The notes below the pieces were generated by a model, which did no database searches, was not told where the DNA came from, and saw only the letters and a program-made list of their open reading frames with translations. Below, in pieces: positions 50,165-59,602 of a stretch of 64,000 bases of DNA. The DNA lies in assembly GCA_018365815.1 (NCBI GenBank), contig JAGZJH010000007.1, positions 12,220-76,219 on the forward strand, in the 5' to 3' direction. The translations under genes were made by a program, and so were the position numbers. Origin of the DNA: Erysipelotrichaceae bacterium. GTDB taxonomy: Bacteria; Bacillota_I; Bacilli_A; Erysipelotrichales; Coprobacillaceae. Numbering within the stretch: the stretch's first letter is position 1; each line of letters opens with the position of its first letter.

Positions 50165-50902
50165 TCAAGACTTTTTTATTTGAATTTTATATTCAATGAT
50201 ACTCATTAATTTAATTGGAATAAAATGAGAAACATAATAAGCTAATTTATTTGAAAAACCGGGAATAATTATTGTTTTATTTTTAAAAACATCTTTTAAA
50301 ATTAATTGTGCAATTTGAGAAGCACTTTTTTGTTTTAACGAATTTTTAACATTTGCATTTTTATCAAAGTTAGAAGAAAAAGAACCCGGTAAACAAACTT
50401 GAACTAAAATAGAAGAATGTTGTTTTTTTAATTCATAAGCCACACTTAATGATAACATTGTTACAAATGATTTAGATGCCCCATAACTTGCCATTAAAGG
50501 ATCAACTTGCTTAGAGGCAATTGAACTAATATTGACCACTCTACCATGATTTTGAGACATAATATAAGTTTTCATTAATAAATCCAATGCCACGATATTA
50601 GTCTTTAACAATGTTTTTTCTTTTTCAATAGAATACTGCCCGTAAAATCCATATTGACCAATTCCAGCATTATTAATCAATAAATCAATTTGGTGACTTT
50701 GAATATAGCGACATAACTTATCTAAAAACTCATCACTACATAAATCTCCAACAAGTAAAGTGACGTTGTTTAAATCTTGAAAGTTTTCATTTAATTGTTG
50801 TTTGTTTCGACCCACTAATATTAAATCATAGCCTTTTTGATTTAAAAGAATACCCAGTTCTTTACCTAATCCAGAAGTGGCTCCGGTAATTAAAGCAAGC
50901 AT
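50165..50902 (-). CDS. Short-chain dehydrogenase/reductase
   Basis: 245 residues of the classical SDR fold: cofactor motif TGATSGLGKELG (residues 6-17), NNAG at 77-80, catalytic Ser near 127 and Y140-x3-K144 in SYGASK. Arg32 in VGRN suggests NADP(H) preference. The C-terminal part has a hydrophobic helix region (KLAYYVSHFIPIKLMSII), as in the YqjQ/DltE-like membrane-associated members. The substrate is unknown. It starts on the last base of the rarA stop codon and so is coupled to rarA. Confidence 0.88.
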   Translation of the reverse strand: MLALITGATSGLGKELGILLNQKGYDLILVGRNKQQLNENFQDLNNVTLLVGDLCSDEFLDKLCRYIQSHQIDLLINNAGIGQYGFYGQYSIEKEKTLLKTNIVALDLLMKTYIMSQNHGRVVNISSIASKQVDPLMASYGASKSFVTMLSLSVAYELKKQHSSILVQVCLPGSFSSNFDKNANVKNSLKQKSASQIAQLILKDVFKNKTIIIPGFSNKLAYYVSHFIPIKLMSIIEYKIQIKKS

Positions 50903-52173
50903 TATTTATGACGATCCTTTTGACTTTTGACATGATCCCAATAATTTTTAATTTGCATTTCATGTTTATTTTGTGATGGAATATAATAAACCCTGTCTTT
51001 TAAATCATCTGGTAAATATTGTTGAGTGACATAGTCGTTGACAAAATCATGCGGATAAATATAATTTTGACCTTGTTTTTCACCAAAACCATCATAGTGT
51101 ACGTTTTGAATACAACGTGGATAATGAATACCTTTACCACTTTGAACATCTGCAATGGCTTTATCCATCGCCATATACGCTGAATTTGATTTAGGGGCAG
51201 TTGCTAATACCACCACTGCTTGGGCTAATGGAATTCTTGCTTCAGGAAGTCCAAGTTGAGTTGCACTATCACAACACGCTTTAACAATCGTAATGGCTTG
51301 AGGATAAGCCATTCCAATATCCTCACAAGCAATGACTAATAGCCTACGAATAGGTGAAAATAAGTCACCACCATTTAATAATTTCGCTAAATAAAATAAT
51401 GCGGCATCAGGATCACTTCCTCGAATTGACTTTTGTAAACCAGATAATAAATCATAATGTTGATCACCACTTTTATCATAATTCATACCGGTATTATGAA
51501 TAAGTGAGGCTACTTTATCTAATGTCACTTTCACAGTGTCACTTTCATTACGACAAACAAAATAAGAAAGTTCAACTGTATTAATTGATTTACGGACATC
51601 ACCACCGGCATTTTTAGCAATGTATTCAATAACTTCTTGACTGATCTCAAATTTAACGTGATTTCTATCTTCTAAATAACGATAAGCACGATGTATCGCC
51701 GGAATTAACTCTTTGCTTAAAACACCTTTAAATTCAAATACGACACAACGTGATAATAACGCATTATAAATATAAAAATATGGATTTTCAGTCGTTGATG
51801 CAATGAGTGTAATCTTTCCATTTTCAATATACTCTAACAAAGATTGTTGTTGCTTTTTATTAAAATATTGTATTTCATCTAAATATAAAATAATACCCTG
51901 ACTTGTATAAATACTATCTAATTCATTAATAATCGCTTTAACATCAGAAAGAGATGCCGTTGTTCCATTTAATTTATAATATTGACGATCACTGTATTTA
52001 GCAATCATTTTAGCGATTGTTGTTTTGCCCACACCCGGTGGTCCAAAAAAAATCATATTAGGAATTTCTCTAGATTCAATAATTTTTCTAAGGGGCTGAT
52101 TTGGCCCAAGTAAATGTGATTGTCCAACTAAATCATCTAATGATTCCGGACGTAATGTATCTGCTAATGGCAT
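50902..52173 (-). CDS. rarA: Replication-associated recombination ATPase RarA (MgsA)
   Basis: AAA+ clamp-loader-like ATPase acting at stalled replication forks. 423 residues from the ATG at 52173, 8 nt from GAGG; a GTG three codons upstream overlaps that site. PLADTLRPESLDDLVGQSHLLG at the start (RPESLDDLVGQSHLLG), Walker A FFGPPGVGKTT, Walker B ILYLDEIQ, sensor 1 STTENP, and the tetramerisation domain with DIGMAYPQA and PPKSNSAY-like APKSNSAYMAMD. First gene of a two-gene operon with the SDR. Confidence 0.96.
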   Translation of the reverse strand: MPLADTLRPESLDDLVGQSHLLGPNQPLRKIIESREIPNMIFFGPPGVGKTTIAKMIAKYSDRQYYKLNGTTASLSDVKAIINELDSIYTSQGIILYLDEIQYFNKKQQQSLLEYIENGKITLIASTTENPYFYIYNALLSRCVVFEFKGVLSKELIPAIHRAYRYLEDRNHVKFEISQEVIEYIAKNAGGDVRKSINTVELSYFVCRNESDTVKVTLDKVASLIHNTGMNYDKSGDQHYDLLSGLQKSIRGSDPDAALFYLAKLLNGGDLFSPIRRLLVIACEDIGMAYPQAITIVKACCDSATQLGLPEARIPLAQAVVVLATAPKSNSAYMAMDKAIADVQSGKGIHYPRCIQNVHYDGFGEKQGQNYIYPHDFVNDYVTQQYLPDDLKDRVYYIPSQNKHEMQIKNYWDHVKSQKDRHK

Positions 52174-52276
52174 ATTAATCACCTCAGTGTCTATTATATA
52201 CTAATTTTAATAAAAGACGAAATGATAATCACCTTAAAAATCATTTATGTTATAATATGGAAAAGGAGTGAAACAA

Positions 52277-52840
52277 ATGGAAAGATGTGGTTGGGCAAAA
52301 ACTAAAGAAGAAATTGAATATCATGATCACCATTGGTGTCGTATAAAGCATAATGATGATGAGCTATTTGAAATGTTAATTTTGGAAGGAAAACAAGCTG
52401 GCTTAAGTTGGCGTTTAATTTTAGAAAGATGGCCTTATATTAAAGAAGCTTGTGATAATTTCGATTATCACAAAATTGCATTATACTCACCTCAAAAAAT
52501 TGAAGAACTACTCACGCACCCCTATATGATTAAAAATCGTTTGAAAATTAATGCTTTAGTGACAAATGCGCAAGCCTTTTTAAAAGTTCAAGAAGAATTT
52601 GGCTCATTTGATCAATACATATGGCAATTTGTTGATTTTAAACCGATTATTAACCATTGGAATAGTTTAGAAGACGTTCCTGCTTCTACACCACTTTCTG
52701 ATAAAATCAGTCGTGATTTAAAAAAGCGAGGATTTAAATTTGTCGGAAGTACCATTATTTATTCATATATGCAATCTATTGGTATGGTCAATGATCATTT
52801 AGTCACTTGTCCTTGTTTTAAACAATGTCATGAGTTTTAA
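52277..52840 (+). CDS. tag: DNA-3-methyladenine glycosylase I
   Basis: Base-excision repair enzyme removing 3-methyladenine. 187 residues from the ATG at 52277, spaced 8 nt from AAAGGAG; a GTG three codons upstream is too close. The family marks are RCGWAKT at the N-terminus (zinc Cys4), YHDHHWC (zinc His), FEMLILEGKQAGLSW near 33, and the C-terminal zinc pair in VNDHLVTCPCF. It lies divergently from rarA, another repair gene, with a TATAAT just upstream (52252-52257). Single gene. Confidence 0.96.
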   Translation: MERCGWAKTKEEIEYHDHHWCRIKHNDDELFEMLILEGKQAGLSWRLILERWPYIKEACDNFDYHKIALYSPQKIEELLTHPYMIKNRLKINALVTNAQAFLKVQEEFGSFDQYIWQFVDFKPIINHWNSLEDVPASTPLSDKISRDLKKRGFKFVGSTIIYSYMQSIGMVNDHLVTCPCFKQCHEF

Positions 52841-52994
52841 ATACTCATCTTAAAAATGAATATTTTTTATTTTCTTTAGAAAATCTTTCAAAATATCTAC
52901 TCAATATATTAATACATTTACTTTATAATCAACCTGTATTAAAAAGGTCAATACAAACAACTATTTCATGATATAATGAGCTGAGGTGAATTTT

Positions 52995-53693
52995 ATGAAT
53001 AATCAAACACTATTAGTTGTTGAAGATGAAATTGAAATTGCTAATGCAATCTCAATATATTTAAAAAATCAAGGATATCAAGTCGTGATTGCTCAAAATG
53101 GACAAGAGGGATTAGACGCACTTGAAAAAAATAAAATCCATTTAGCGATTATCGATGTTATGATGCCAGTCATGGACGGGATTACAATGGTACTTAAACT
53201 TCGTGAGCAATATGATATTCCGGTGATTATGCTTTCAGCAAAATCAGAAGACATTGATAAAATTACTGGTTTAAACATGGGAGCAGATGATTATATGACA
53301 AAACCATTTGTACCGATGGAATTAATTGCTAGAGTCAATTCACATTTACGTGCCTACCAACGTTATTTAAAACGTGAACAAATCACTAATGAACATATTT
53401 TAAGCATTGGTGGAATTGAACTTAACGAAGATACTAAAGAAGTGTACGTTGATGGAAATTTAGTCAAATTAACCCCTATCGAATTTAAAATACTAAATTT
53501 ATTTATGTCAAATCCGGGAATTGTATTTGATAGTGATACCATTTATGAAAGAGTATGGAATGATGTGGCCATTAACAGCGATACGGTGATGGTACATATT
53601 CGTAATCTTCGTGAAAAAATAGAACTCGATCCTAGAAATCCACGTTATATCAAAGTTGTTTGGGGAGTTGGCTACAAAATTGAAAAACAATAG
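52995..53693 (+). CDS. OmpR/PhoB-family response regulator (second TCS)
   Basis: 232 residues from the ATG at 52995, 6-8 nt after GAGGTGA; a GTG inside that site is rejected. Receiver domain: VVEDE acidic pocket, phospho-acceptor Asp54 in IDVMMPVMDG, LSAKSED and DDYMTKPF. Output winged helix (about 130-230): PIEFKILNLFMSNPG, IYERVWND, DTVMVHIRNLREKIE. It most resembles VanR-type regulators. It lies 11 bp upstream of its kinase gene. Target genes are unknown; none are adjacent. Confidence 0.94.
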   Translation: MNNQTLLVVEDEIEIANAISIYLKNQGYQVVIAQNGQEGLDALEKNKIHLAIIDVMMPVMDGITMVLKLREQYDIPVIMLSAKSEDIDKITGLNMGADDYMTKPFVPMELIARVNSHLRAYQRYLKREQITNEHILSIGGIELNEDTKEVYVDGNLVKLTPIEFKILNLFMSNPGIVFDSDTIYERVWNDVAINSDTVMVHIRNLREKIELDPRNPRYIKVVWGVGYKIEKQ

Positions 53694-53704
53694 GAGGCTT
53701 AACC

Positions 53705-55741
53705 ATGAAGAAAAAATCGCTCACGATATTTTTACTTCCCCTTATCATCATTGCACTTTGTAGTTCAACACTTGTTGTCTATACTCAAAGCAAAATAAAT
53801 GATTCTAAAACTCAATTTAATCAAAGCTACTACAACAAACAATATTTTACAACCTATGAGTTTGTTGAAAATTTATACAACATCGCCTATTTAGCGAATT
53901 TACAATTAAATGGCGATCCAAACTTATCTAAAACAGATAATGTTGAAAACTTATACTGTCAAAGTACCCCTAATCAGATTAATTACGATATTGTCAATTT
54001 AATTAATTATACAGAAAATTACTATAAATCAACTTATAATTTTTTAAACTACCAAATAAAAAATAAAAAAACAGGTGAAGTTTATAATAGTAAACAAGCC
54101 ATTGATGAAAACAATTTAGAAAACTATCAATATTATTTAAGAATGTCTTTTGATAGTGAGGGCTATATTTCTTGTGAAACTGATAATCCAGAATATTATG
54201 CCAATTTCCAAAACTTCTATCGTAGCTACATCGATAGTAACTTAACAGTTTTAAATAGTAATGATAATGAGTTATACACTATTTCTTTATTGAAAGATAC
54301 AGATATTATTTTTGCCATTGATAAAGATATTTCTTTAGACAATGTTTTAGCAAAAATTATGCCCATTTATTATTCAGCCTATCCTCTTGGGATTGAAGAT
54401 GCAATTGTGGCTTGTATATTAATTTTAACAATCATCGGTTTAATGCTACCGGTTGGAAAATTAAGACAATTTTCAATCTATAAAACAATTACAGATTTTC
54501 CTATTGAAATGTCGGTGTGTTTTTCAATATTAATTGCTTTATTAACATTAAATTTATCCATCGATAATGCTATTTCAACCTTTGATATTAAAACTGTTAT
54601 TCTACTATTTTCATCATATTTCTTATTGCTATTTACTTATTTAATGGACGTTGTGATTTTTAAATATGCCATTTCATATCCAATTATCCCTTATTTTAAA
54701 TCAAATAGTTTTACAGGAAATATTATTAACTGGTCAATTCAACATCTTAAATCATTTGATTTAAATGACGGTTTAACATTAGAAATTGTGAGGATTGTTT
54801 GTATCAATGCATTATTAGTCCTATTCCTATTTGCAGCATTTAATTTTATAGGTGTCTTTGTTTATTCCATCATTTTATTCTTTTTACTTTCAGCCATATT
54901 TGTACGTGTTAAAAAAGATTACAAAGCTTTATTAGAAGCTACTTCTTCCATTGCCTCAGGTAATTTTGAAACTTCAATGAATAGTAATTTAGGAATATTT
55001 AACTCCTATCGTGATTCAATGGGACAAATTAAAGATGATTTTAAACAAGCCATTGAACGTGAAATTAAATCTGAAAAAATGAAATCAGAATTAATTACAA
55101 GTGTTTCACATGATTTAAAAACCCCTTTAACTTCCATTGTCACATATGTAGATTTATTAAAAAATCAAAATATTGAAGCAGATAAAAAACAAGAATATAT
55201 TGAAGTCATTGATCGTAATGCCTTACGACTTAAAAATTTAATTAATGACTTATTTGAAGTCAGCAAGGCAAGTTCCGGCAATATCCAAATGAACTATATG
55301 GATATTGATATTATCGCTTTAATAAAACAAGTATTATTTGAATATGAACAAGCATACGATCAAAAACATTTAGAAGTTAAATTTAATTCAAGTAGTGAAA
55401 AAATAATTTTAAAACTTGATAGTCAAAAAACATATCGTATCTTAACGAATTTATTTACAAATATTTTAAAATATGCGTTAGAAAACACTCGTGTATATAT
55501 TGATATTAAAGAAACTGATTATAATGTCAATATTACGATTAGAAATATTTCCAAATACGAAATACAAGTGGAAGCCCATGAATTATTAGAACGATTTGTT
55601 CAAGGCGATAGTTCACGTCATTATGAGGGTTCCGGTTTAGGATTAGCCATTGCGAAAAGTTTTTGTGAATTGCAACATGGTACTTTCGAAGTTAGTGTAG
55701 AAGGAGATTTATTTAAAACTGTTTTAACATTTCAAAAATAG
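53705..55741 (+). CDS. Large multi-TM sensor histidine kinase (second TCS)
   Basis: 678 residues. TM at 7-25, an extracytoplasmic domain of about 200 residues (26-228), rich in Tyr and Asn, then about five more TM helices (approximately 230-250, 268-288, 297-320, 362-380, 382-400). There is a short linker, HisKA with His469 in LITSVSHDLKTPLTSI, and a HATPase with NLFTNILKYALENT and EGSGLGLAIAKS. The kinase half is like VanS/YkoH-type enzymes; the extra membrane helices are unusual and suggest sensing within the membrane or of envelope stress. GAGG site before the ATG. A terminator follows. Confidence 0.9.
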   Translation: MKKKSLTIFLLPLIIIALCSSTLVVYTQSKINDSKTQFNQSYYNKQYFTTYEFVENLYNIAYLANLQLNGDPNLSKTDNVENLYCQSTPNQINYDIVNLINYTENYYKSTYNFLNYQIKNKKTGEVYNSKQAIDENNLENYQYYLRMSFDSEGYISCETDNPEYYANFQNFYRSYIDSNLTVLNSNDNELYTISLLKDTDIIFAIDKDISLDNVLAKIMPIYYSAYPLGIEDAIVACILILTIIGLMLPVGKLRQFSIYKTITDFPIEMSVCFSILIALLTLNLSIDNAISTFDIKTVILLFSSYFLLLFTYLMDVVIFKYAISYPIIPYFKSNSFTGNIINWSIQHLKSFDLNDGLTLEIVRIVCINALLVLFLFAAFNFIGVFVYSIILFFLLSAIFVRVKKDYKALLEATSSIASGNFETSMNSNLGIFNSYRDSMGQIKDDFKQAIEREIKSEKMKSELITSVSHDLKTPLTSIVTYVDLLKNQNIEADKKQEYIEVIDRNALRLKNLINDLFEVSKASSGNIQMNYMDIDIIALIKQVLFEYEQAYDQKHLEVKFNSSSEKIILKLDSQKTYRILTNLFTNILKYALENTRVYIDIKETDYNVNITIRNISKYEIQVEAHELLERFVQGDSSRHYEGSGLGLAIAKSFCELQHGTFEVSVEGDLFKTVLTFQK

Positions 55742-55749
55742 TCAAAAAG

Positions 55750-55775
55750 TGTGGAGTTAATCCACATTTTTTTTA
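55750..55775 (+). terminator. Terminator of the second two-component operon
   Basis: TGTGGA / TCCACA with loop GTTAA, followed by eight T residues. Confidence 0.8.
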
Positions 55776-55835
55776 AAAAAGTATAAATTAATTTCTTTTG
55801 ACTAAACTAAAACAAAAGAAAGAGAGGAAAATTTT

Positions 55836-57131
55836 ATGCCAAAAATAACAAAAGTTCATGCTTTAGAAGTAATTGATTCACGTGGAAATCCTACTATTGA
55901 AGTTTGTATTGAAACAGAGTCTGGGGCTTTTGGAAATGCCATAGTCCCTTCAGGAGCATCAACTGGAAAATTTGAAGCCCATGAATTAAGAGATGAAAAT
56001 GAAAAACGTTTTTTAGGTAAAGGGGTTTTAAAAGCCGTAAAAAATGTAAATACCACTATTGAAAAAAATTTAATTGGTAAAGATGTTACTTGTCAAAAAG
56101 AAATCGATGACTTATTAATCGAACTTGACGGAAGTAAGAATAAAGAAAAATTAGGAGCAAACGCAATGCTTGGAGTATCTTTAGCTGTAAGTAAAGCTGC
56201 CGCTGATTTCTTTTGTATCCCTTATTTTAAATATATTGGCGGAATTAATGCTTACACACTTCCAACCCCAATGATGAATATTATTAATGGTGGTGTTCAT
56301 GCCCCTAATAATATTGATTTTCAAGAATTTATGATTGTTCCAACCGGAGCCTGTTGTTTTAAAGAAGCATTAAGACAAAGTATCGAAGTCTTTCATCATT
56401 TAAAAAAATTATTAAACGAGAAAAATCACATCACTTCAACTGGTGATGAAGGGGGATTTGCGCCAAATCTTTCAAGTAACAAAGAAGCACTTGATTATAT
56501 TATGGAAGCCATTGAAGCTGCAAATTACGTACCTGGAAAAGATTTTCATTTAGCCTTAGATGTGGCAAGTAGTGAATTTTATAAAGATGGTTTATATCAT
56601 TTAAAAGGCGAACGAAGAACTTTATCTTCTATTGAATTAGTCGATTATTATCAAGAATTAATTGAAACTTACCCAATTATTTCTATTGAAGATGGATTAG
56701 ATCAAGAAGACCAAGAGGGTTGGAAACATATGAGTCGTGTTTTAGCAAACGAAGTGCAATTAGTCGGAGATGATTTATTTGTAACTAATAAAGAACGTTT
56801 ACAAAAGGGAATTAATGAACATATTGCCAATTCTATTTTAATTAAACCTAATCAAATTGGAACTCTATCTGAAACTATTGAAACCATAGAACTTGCTAAA
56901 AGGGCTAACTATACCACAATTATGTCTCATCGTTCTGGTGAAAGTGAAGATACTACGATTGCTAGTTTAGCCTTAGGTCTAAATACTTATCAAATTAAAA
57001 CCGGTTCATTATCAAGAAGTGAACGTATCGCTAAATATAATGAATTATTAAGATTTGAAGATTTATTAGGCCCACGTGCTAGTTATTTAGGAATTAAAGC
57101 TTTTAAAGTTAAACAACAAGGTGAAAATTAA
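55836..57131 (+). CDS. eno: Enolase
   Basis: Glycolytic 2-phosphoglycerate dehydratase, 431 residues. VIDSRGNPTIEV near the start, SGASTGKFEAHELRD (loop 1), GDEGGFAPNL, metal ligands in LALDVASSEFY, SIEDGLDQEDQEGWK and DDLFVTN, then the signature LIKPNQIGTLSETIE and SHRSGESEDTTIA. All catalytic positions are present. The ATG follows AAGAGAGGA. It is monocistronic, not in a gap-pgk-tpi-pgm cluster as is usual in Bacillota. Confidence 0.98.
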   Translation: MPKITKVHALEVIDSRGNPTIEVCIETESGAFGNAIVPSGASTGKFEAHELRDENEKRFLGKGVLKAVKNVNTTIEKNLIGKDVTCQKEIDDLLIELDGSKNKEKLGANAMLGVSLAVSKAAADFFCIPYFKYIGGINAYTLPTPMMNIINGGVHAPNNIDFQEFMIVPTGACCFKEALRQSIEVFHHLKKLLNEKNHITSTGDEGGFAPNLSSNKEALDYIMEAIEAANYVPGKDFHLALDVASSEFYKDGLYHLKGERRTLSSIELVDYYQELIETYPIISIEDGLDQEDQEGWKHMSRVLANEVQLVGDDLFVTNKERLQKGINEHIANSILIKPNQIGTLSETIETIELAKRANYTTIMSHRSGESEDTTIASLALGLNTYQIKTGSLSRSERIAKYNELLRFEDLLGPRASYLGIKAFKVKQQGEN

Positions 57132-57142
57132 ACCTTGTTTTT
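57116..57142 (+). terminator. Enolase terminator
   Basis: ACAAGGT / ACCTTGT around the stop codon, followed by T residues. Confidence 0.75.
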
Positions 57143-57187
57143 TTGGTTATTAAAGTATAAACTACCTATATAAGGGAGGGGTTAATC

Positions 57188-58060
57188 ATGGAAAAAAGAA
57201 TTACCGGATATACACAACTTATTGGACTTATCGCTAAACCGATTAAGCATAGTATCTCACCAATGATTCATAACATTTCATTTTCACATTTAGGTTTAGA
57301 TTATGCTTATTTAGCGTTTGAAATTGATGAAGATCAAGTCAAAGATGCCATCAATTCCATTAAAGTTTTAAATATGCGAGGCTGTAATGTTTCAATGCCT
57401 TATAAAAGTGCGGTCATTCCTTATTTAGACCATTTATCACCGGTTGCTAAAATGGTTGGTGCAGTAAATACAATTGTCAATGATCATGGAATACTTACCG
57501 GTCACATCACTGATGGAACAGGATTATTAGAGTCATTAAAATCAAATGGTTATCAAATTAAAGATAAAAAAATGGTAATTGTCGGCTGTGGTGGGGCTGC
57601 AACTGCTATTATTGTTCAAGCAGCAATTGATGGACTAAAACAAATTACCATCTACAATAAAAAAGATTCTTTTTATGAAAAAGCAAAAGAAAAAATCGCT
57701 ATGATTAATGAACAAACAAATTGTTTAGTCACATTAAAAGACTTAAATGACTTAGAAGCGTTAAAACAAGATATGCACCAAAGTGATTTTTTCATCAATG
57801 CCACTAATGTTGGTATGGGAAAATTAGAGAATATGTCTTATATTCCAGATTTAAGTTATTTCACACCACATTTATTAGTTGTTGATATTATCTACAACCC
57901 TAAACAAACTTTGTTATTAAAAATGGCAAAAGAAGCAAATTGTCAAACTATGAATGGATTAGGAATGTTATTATATCAAGGTGCAGAAGCTTTTAAATTA
58001 TGGACAAATCAAACCATGCCGATTGAAAAAGTAAAGCAAGAATTAGGGTTAGAAAACTAA
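57188..58060 (+). CDS. aroE: Shikimate (or quinate) dehydrogenase
   Basis: 290 residues: an N-terminal substrate domain with AKPIKHSISPMIHN (SxS shikimate-binding serines), catalytic Lys73 in NVSMPYKSAV and Asp109 in ITDGTGLLESL, then a Rossmann domain with VGCGGAATAI. The dinucleotide loop lacks the NRT basic motif (YNKKDSF instead), which suggests NAD use and a YdiB-like shikimate/quinate enzyme rather than strictly NADPH-dependent AroE. It stands alone; no other shikimate-pathway gene is in the window. Site AAGGGAGGGG before the ATG. Confidence 0.88.
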   Translation: MEKRITGYTQLIGLIAKPIKHSISPMIHNISFSHLGLDYAYLAFEIDEDQVKDAINSIKVLNMRGCNVSMPYKSAVIPYLDHLSPVAKMVGAVNTIVNDHGILTGHITDGTGLLESLKSNGYQIKDKKMVIVGCGGAATAIIVQAAIDGLKQITIYNKKDSFYEKAKEKIAMINEQTNCLVTLKDLNDLEALKQDMHQSDFFINATNVGMGKLENMSYIPDLSYFTPHLLVVDIIYNPKQTLLLKMAKEANCQTMNGLGMLLYQGAEAFKLWTNQTMPIEKVKQELGLEN

Positions 58061-58130
58061 TCCTTTTTTATTATTATTCATCACATTCCTATCCATTTAA
58101 GGTATAATATGAAATAAGGAGTTGAGTTTT

Positions 58131-59483
58131 ATGCTTAGTTATGTCAATGCATTATTGCATTTAATCTTTGAAAATCAAAATGAATTTATTCGTGTATTAT
58201 TTAATTCAAAAGAAGATTTTGATAATTATCAAAAATGGTTAAAACAGCGAGGCATTGAGTTTAACTGGTTAAATAATATTGATACAAATAGTTTAAATCT
58301 TGTTTTAAAGCGCACTTCAGTTAAAGAAATTGAAGCGATGCTACATATTAATATTTCAGATGAAATTGATAATTTTATAGAACAAGAAAGAAAATATACA
58401 CACCATATTTTAATTAATACGGATAGTTTTTTTAAAACAAACCCAAACGATCGTATTTATTCTATTCAAATTGAACTTGAAGAAAATAGTTATTTTTTTA
58501 TTAATCCTGCGCAAGTGTTTAATGTAGCTTTATTAGAAGCCAATCATTGGCCTGGCACTTTAACAATCACTCAGCAAAAAACATATTTTACTTCAAAAAA
58601 TTATAAAAATTACCAAGACCAACAAAGTTATTTCATTCATTTAAGTGATTTACATTTAGGTACTCGTAAAAACAATAACGGTAAAGTAGCTTTGCTTCGT
58701 TCATTAGACCATTTCTTTGAAACCATCACCCCGTCAATTCGTCCTAAAATATTAATTACCGGTGATTTAATGAATTCTCCTAATCGAAAAAATATGTATT
58801 TAGCTTCGGGGGTTATTAATGATTTAAAAAAACGTTATCATAGTGACATCACATTTATTTTAGGCAATCATGACATGATTGTTCATGGGTTAAATTTATT
58901 TAAAACTCAAAAAGCAAAGGTTGTGGCTTATTTACTTGATGAAAATATTAAAGTATTAGAAAAAGAAAAAATCATTTTAATTAAAATTAATTCTGCTTAT
59001 GAAGGCTATCTTGCTAGAGGAAAAGTTGGAGCATTACAATTAAGAGAAATAGATAATGAACTTTCAACAATCGATTGCCTTCATGAATATCAAATGATTG
59101 TAATGATTCATCACCATGTTTTTCCCATTGATAAAGCAGAATTTTTAAAACGGAAATGGAATGAACATAAAGTCATCGCTAAATTAATTGATTCTTCAAA
59201 AGAACTGATCGATTCTGATTTGTTAGTAGACTGGCTAAAAAAACGTCATATTCGCTATATATTACATGGACATAAACACATTCCTTTTTTTAAAAAACAT
59301 CAGCAATTTTTTGTAGTCTCATGTGGCTCTTCTTGTGGAATTATTAAAGAAAGTAAGATTAAGTATTTATCTTACAATGTTTTAAAATATGATATAGCGA
59401 CTAAAAAAATGGAATTATGTTTAATCTATTACGATAGTTTAATCGATCATCAAAGACGTATTGAACTCCACCTTATGGATTAA
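58131..59483 (+). CDS. Calcineurin-like metallophosphoesterase, two-domain
   Basis: 450 residues from the ATG at 58131, 9 nt after AAGGAG; a TTG directly adjoining that site is rejected. Residues 1-165 are a domain I do not recognise, with no membrane helix. The phosphoesterase domain (about 170-420) is complete: FIHLSDLHLG, LITGDLMNSPN, FILGNHDM, MIHHHVFP and ILHGHKHIPF. A DNA-repair (SbcD-like), cyclic-nucleotide or nucleotide phosphodiesterase role cannot be chosen between. TATAAT at 58103-58108 may be its -10. Confidence 0.8.
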   Translation: MLSYVNALLHLIFENQNEFIRVLFNSKEDFDNYQKWLKQRGIEFNWLNNIDTNSLNLVLKRTSVKEIEAMLHINISDEIDNFIEQERKYTHHILINTDSFFKTNPNDRIYSIQIELEENSYFFINPAQVFNVALLEANHWPGTLTITQQKTYFTSKNYKNYQDQQSYFIHLSDLHLGTRKNNNGKVALLRSLDHFFETITPSIRPKILITGDLMNSPNRKNMYLASGVINDLKKRYHSDITFILGNHDMIVHGLNLFKTQKAKVVAYLLDENIKVLEKEKIILIKINSAYEGYLARGKVGALQLREIDNELSTIDCLHEYQMIVMIHHHVFPIDKAEFLKRKWNEHKVIAKLIDSSKELIDSDLLVDWLKKRHIRYILHGHKHIPFFKKHQQFFVVSCGSSCGIIKESKIKYLSYNVLKYDIATKKMELCLIYYDSLIDHQRRIELHLMD

Positions 59484-59494
59484 TCTAATCTAAT

Positions 59495-59588
59495 AAAAAA
59501 GATAATCACTTTATTCCCACCTACTTTTACTTTAGTATAAATATTTTATATACATAGTAAGAGTAAGTCACAAGCGATTATCTTTTTT
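59495..59588. terminator. Long inverted-repeat element, probable bidirectional terminator
   Basis: AAAAAAGATAATC (59495-59507) and GATTATCTTTTTT (59576-59588) form a perfect 13-bp stem. The 68-nt interior holds a second stem-loop: CTTTTACT (59524-59531) / AGTAAGAG (59556-59563), then GTATA / TATAC. It lies between the converging phosphoesterase gene and the broken gene. It could be a composite terminator or a miniature inverted-repeat insertion. Confidence 0.55.
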
Positions 59589-59602
59589 ATTTTTCACTAT
59601 AA

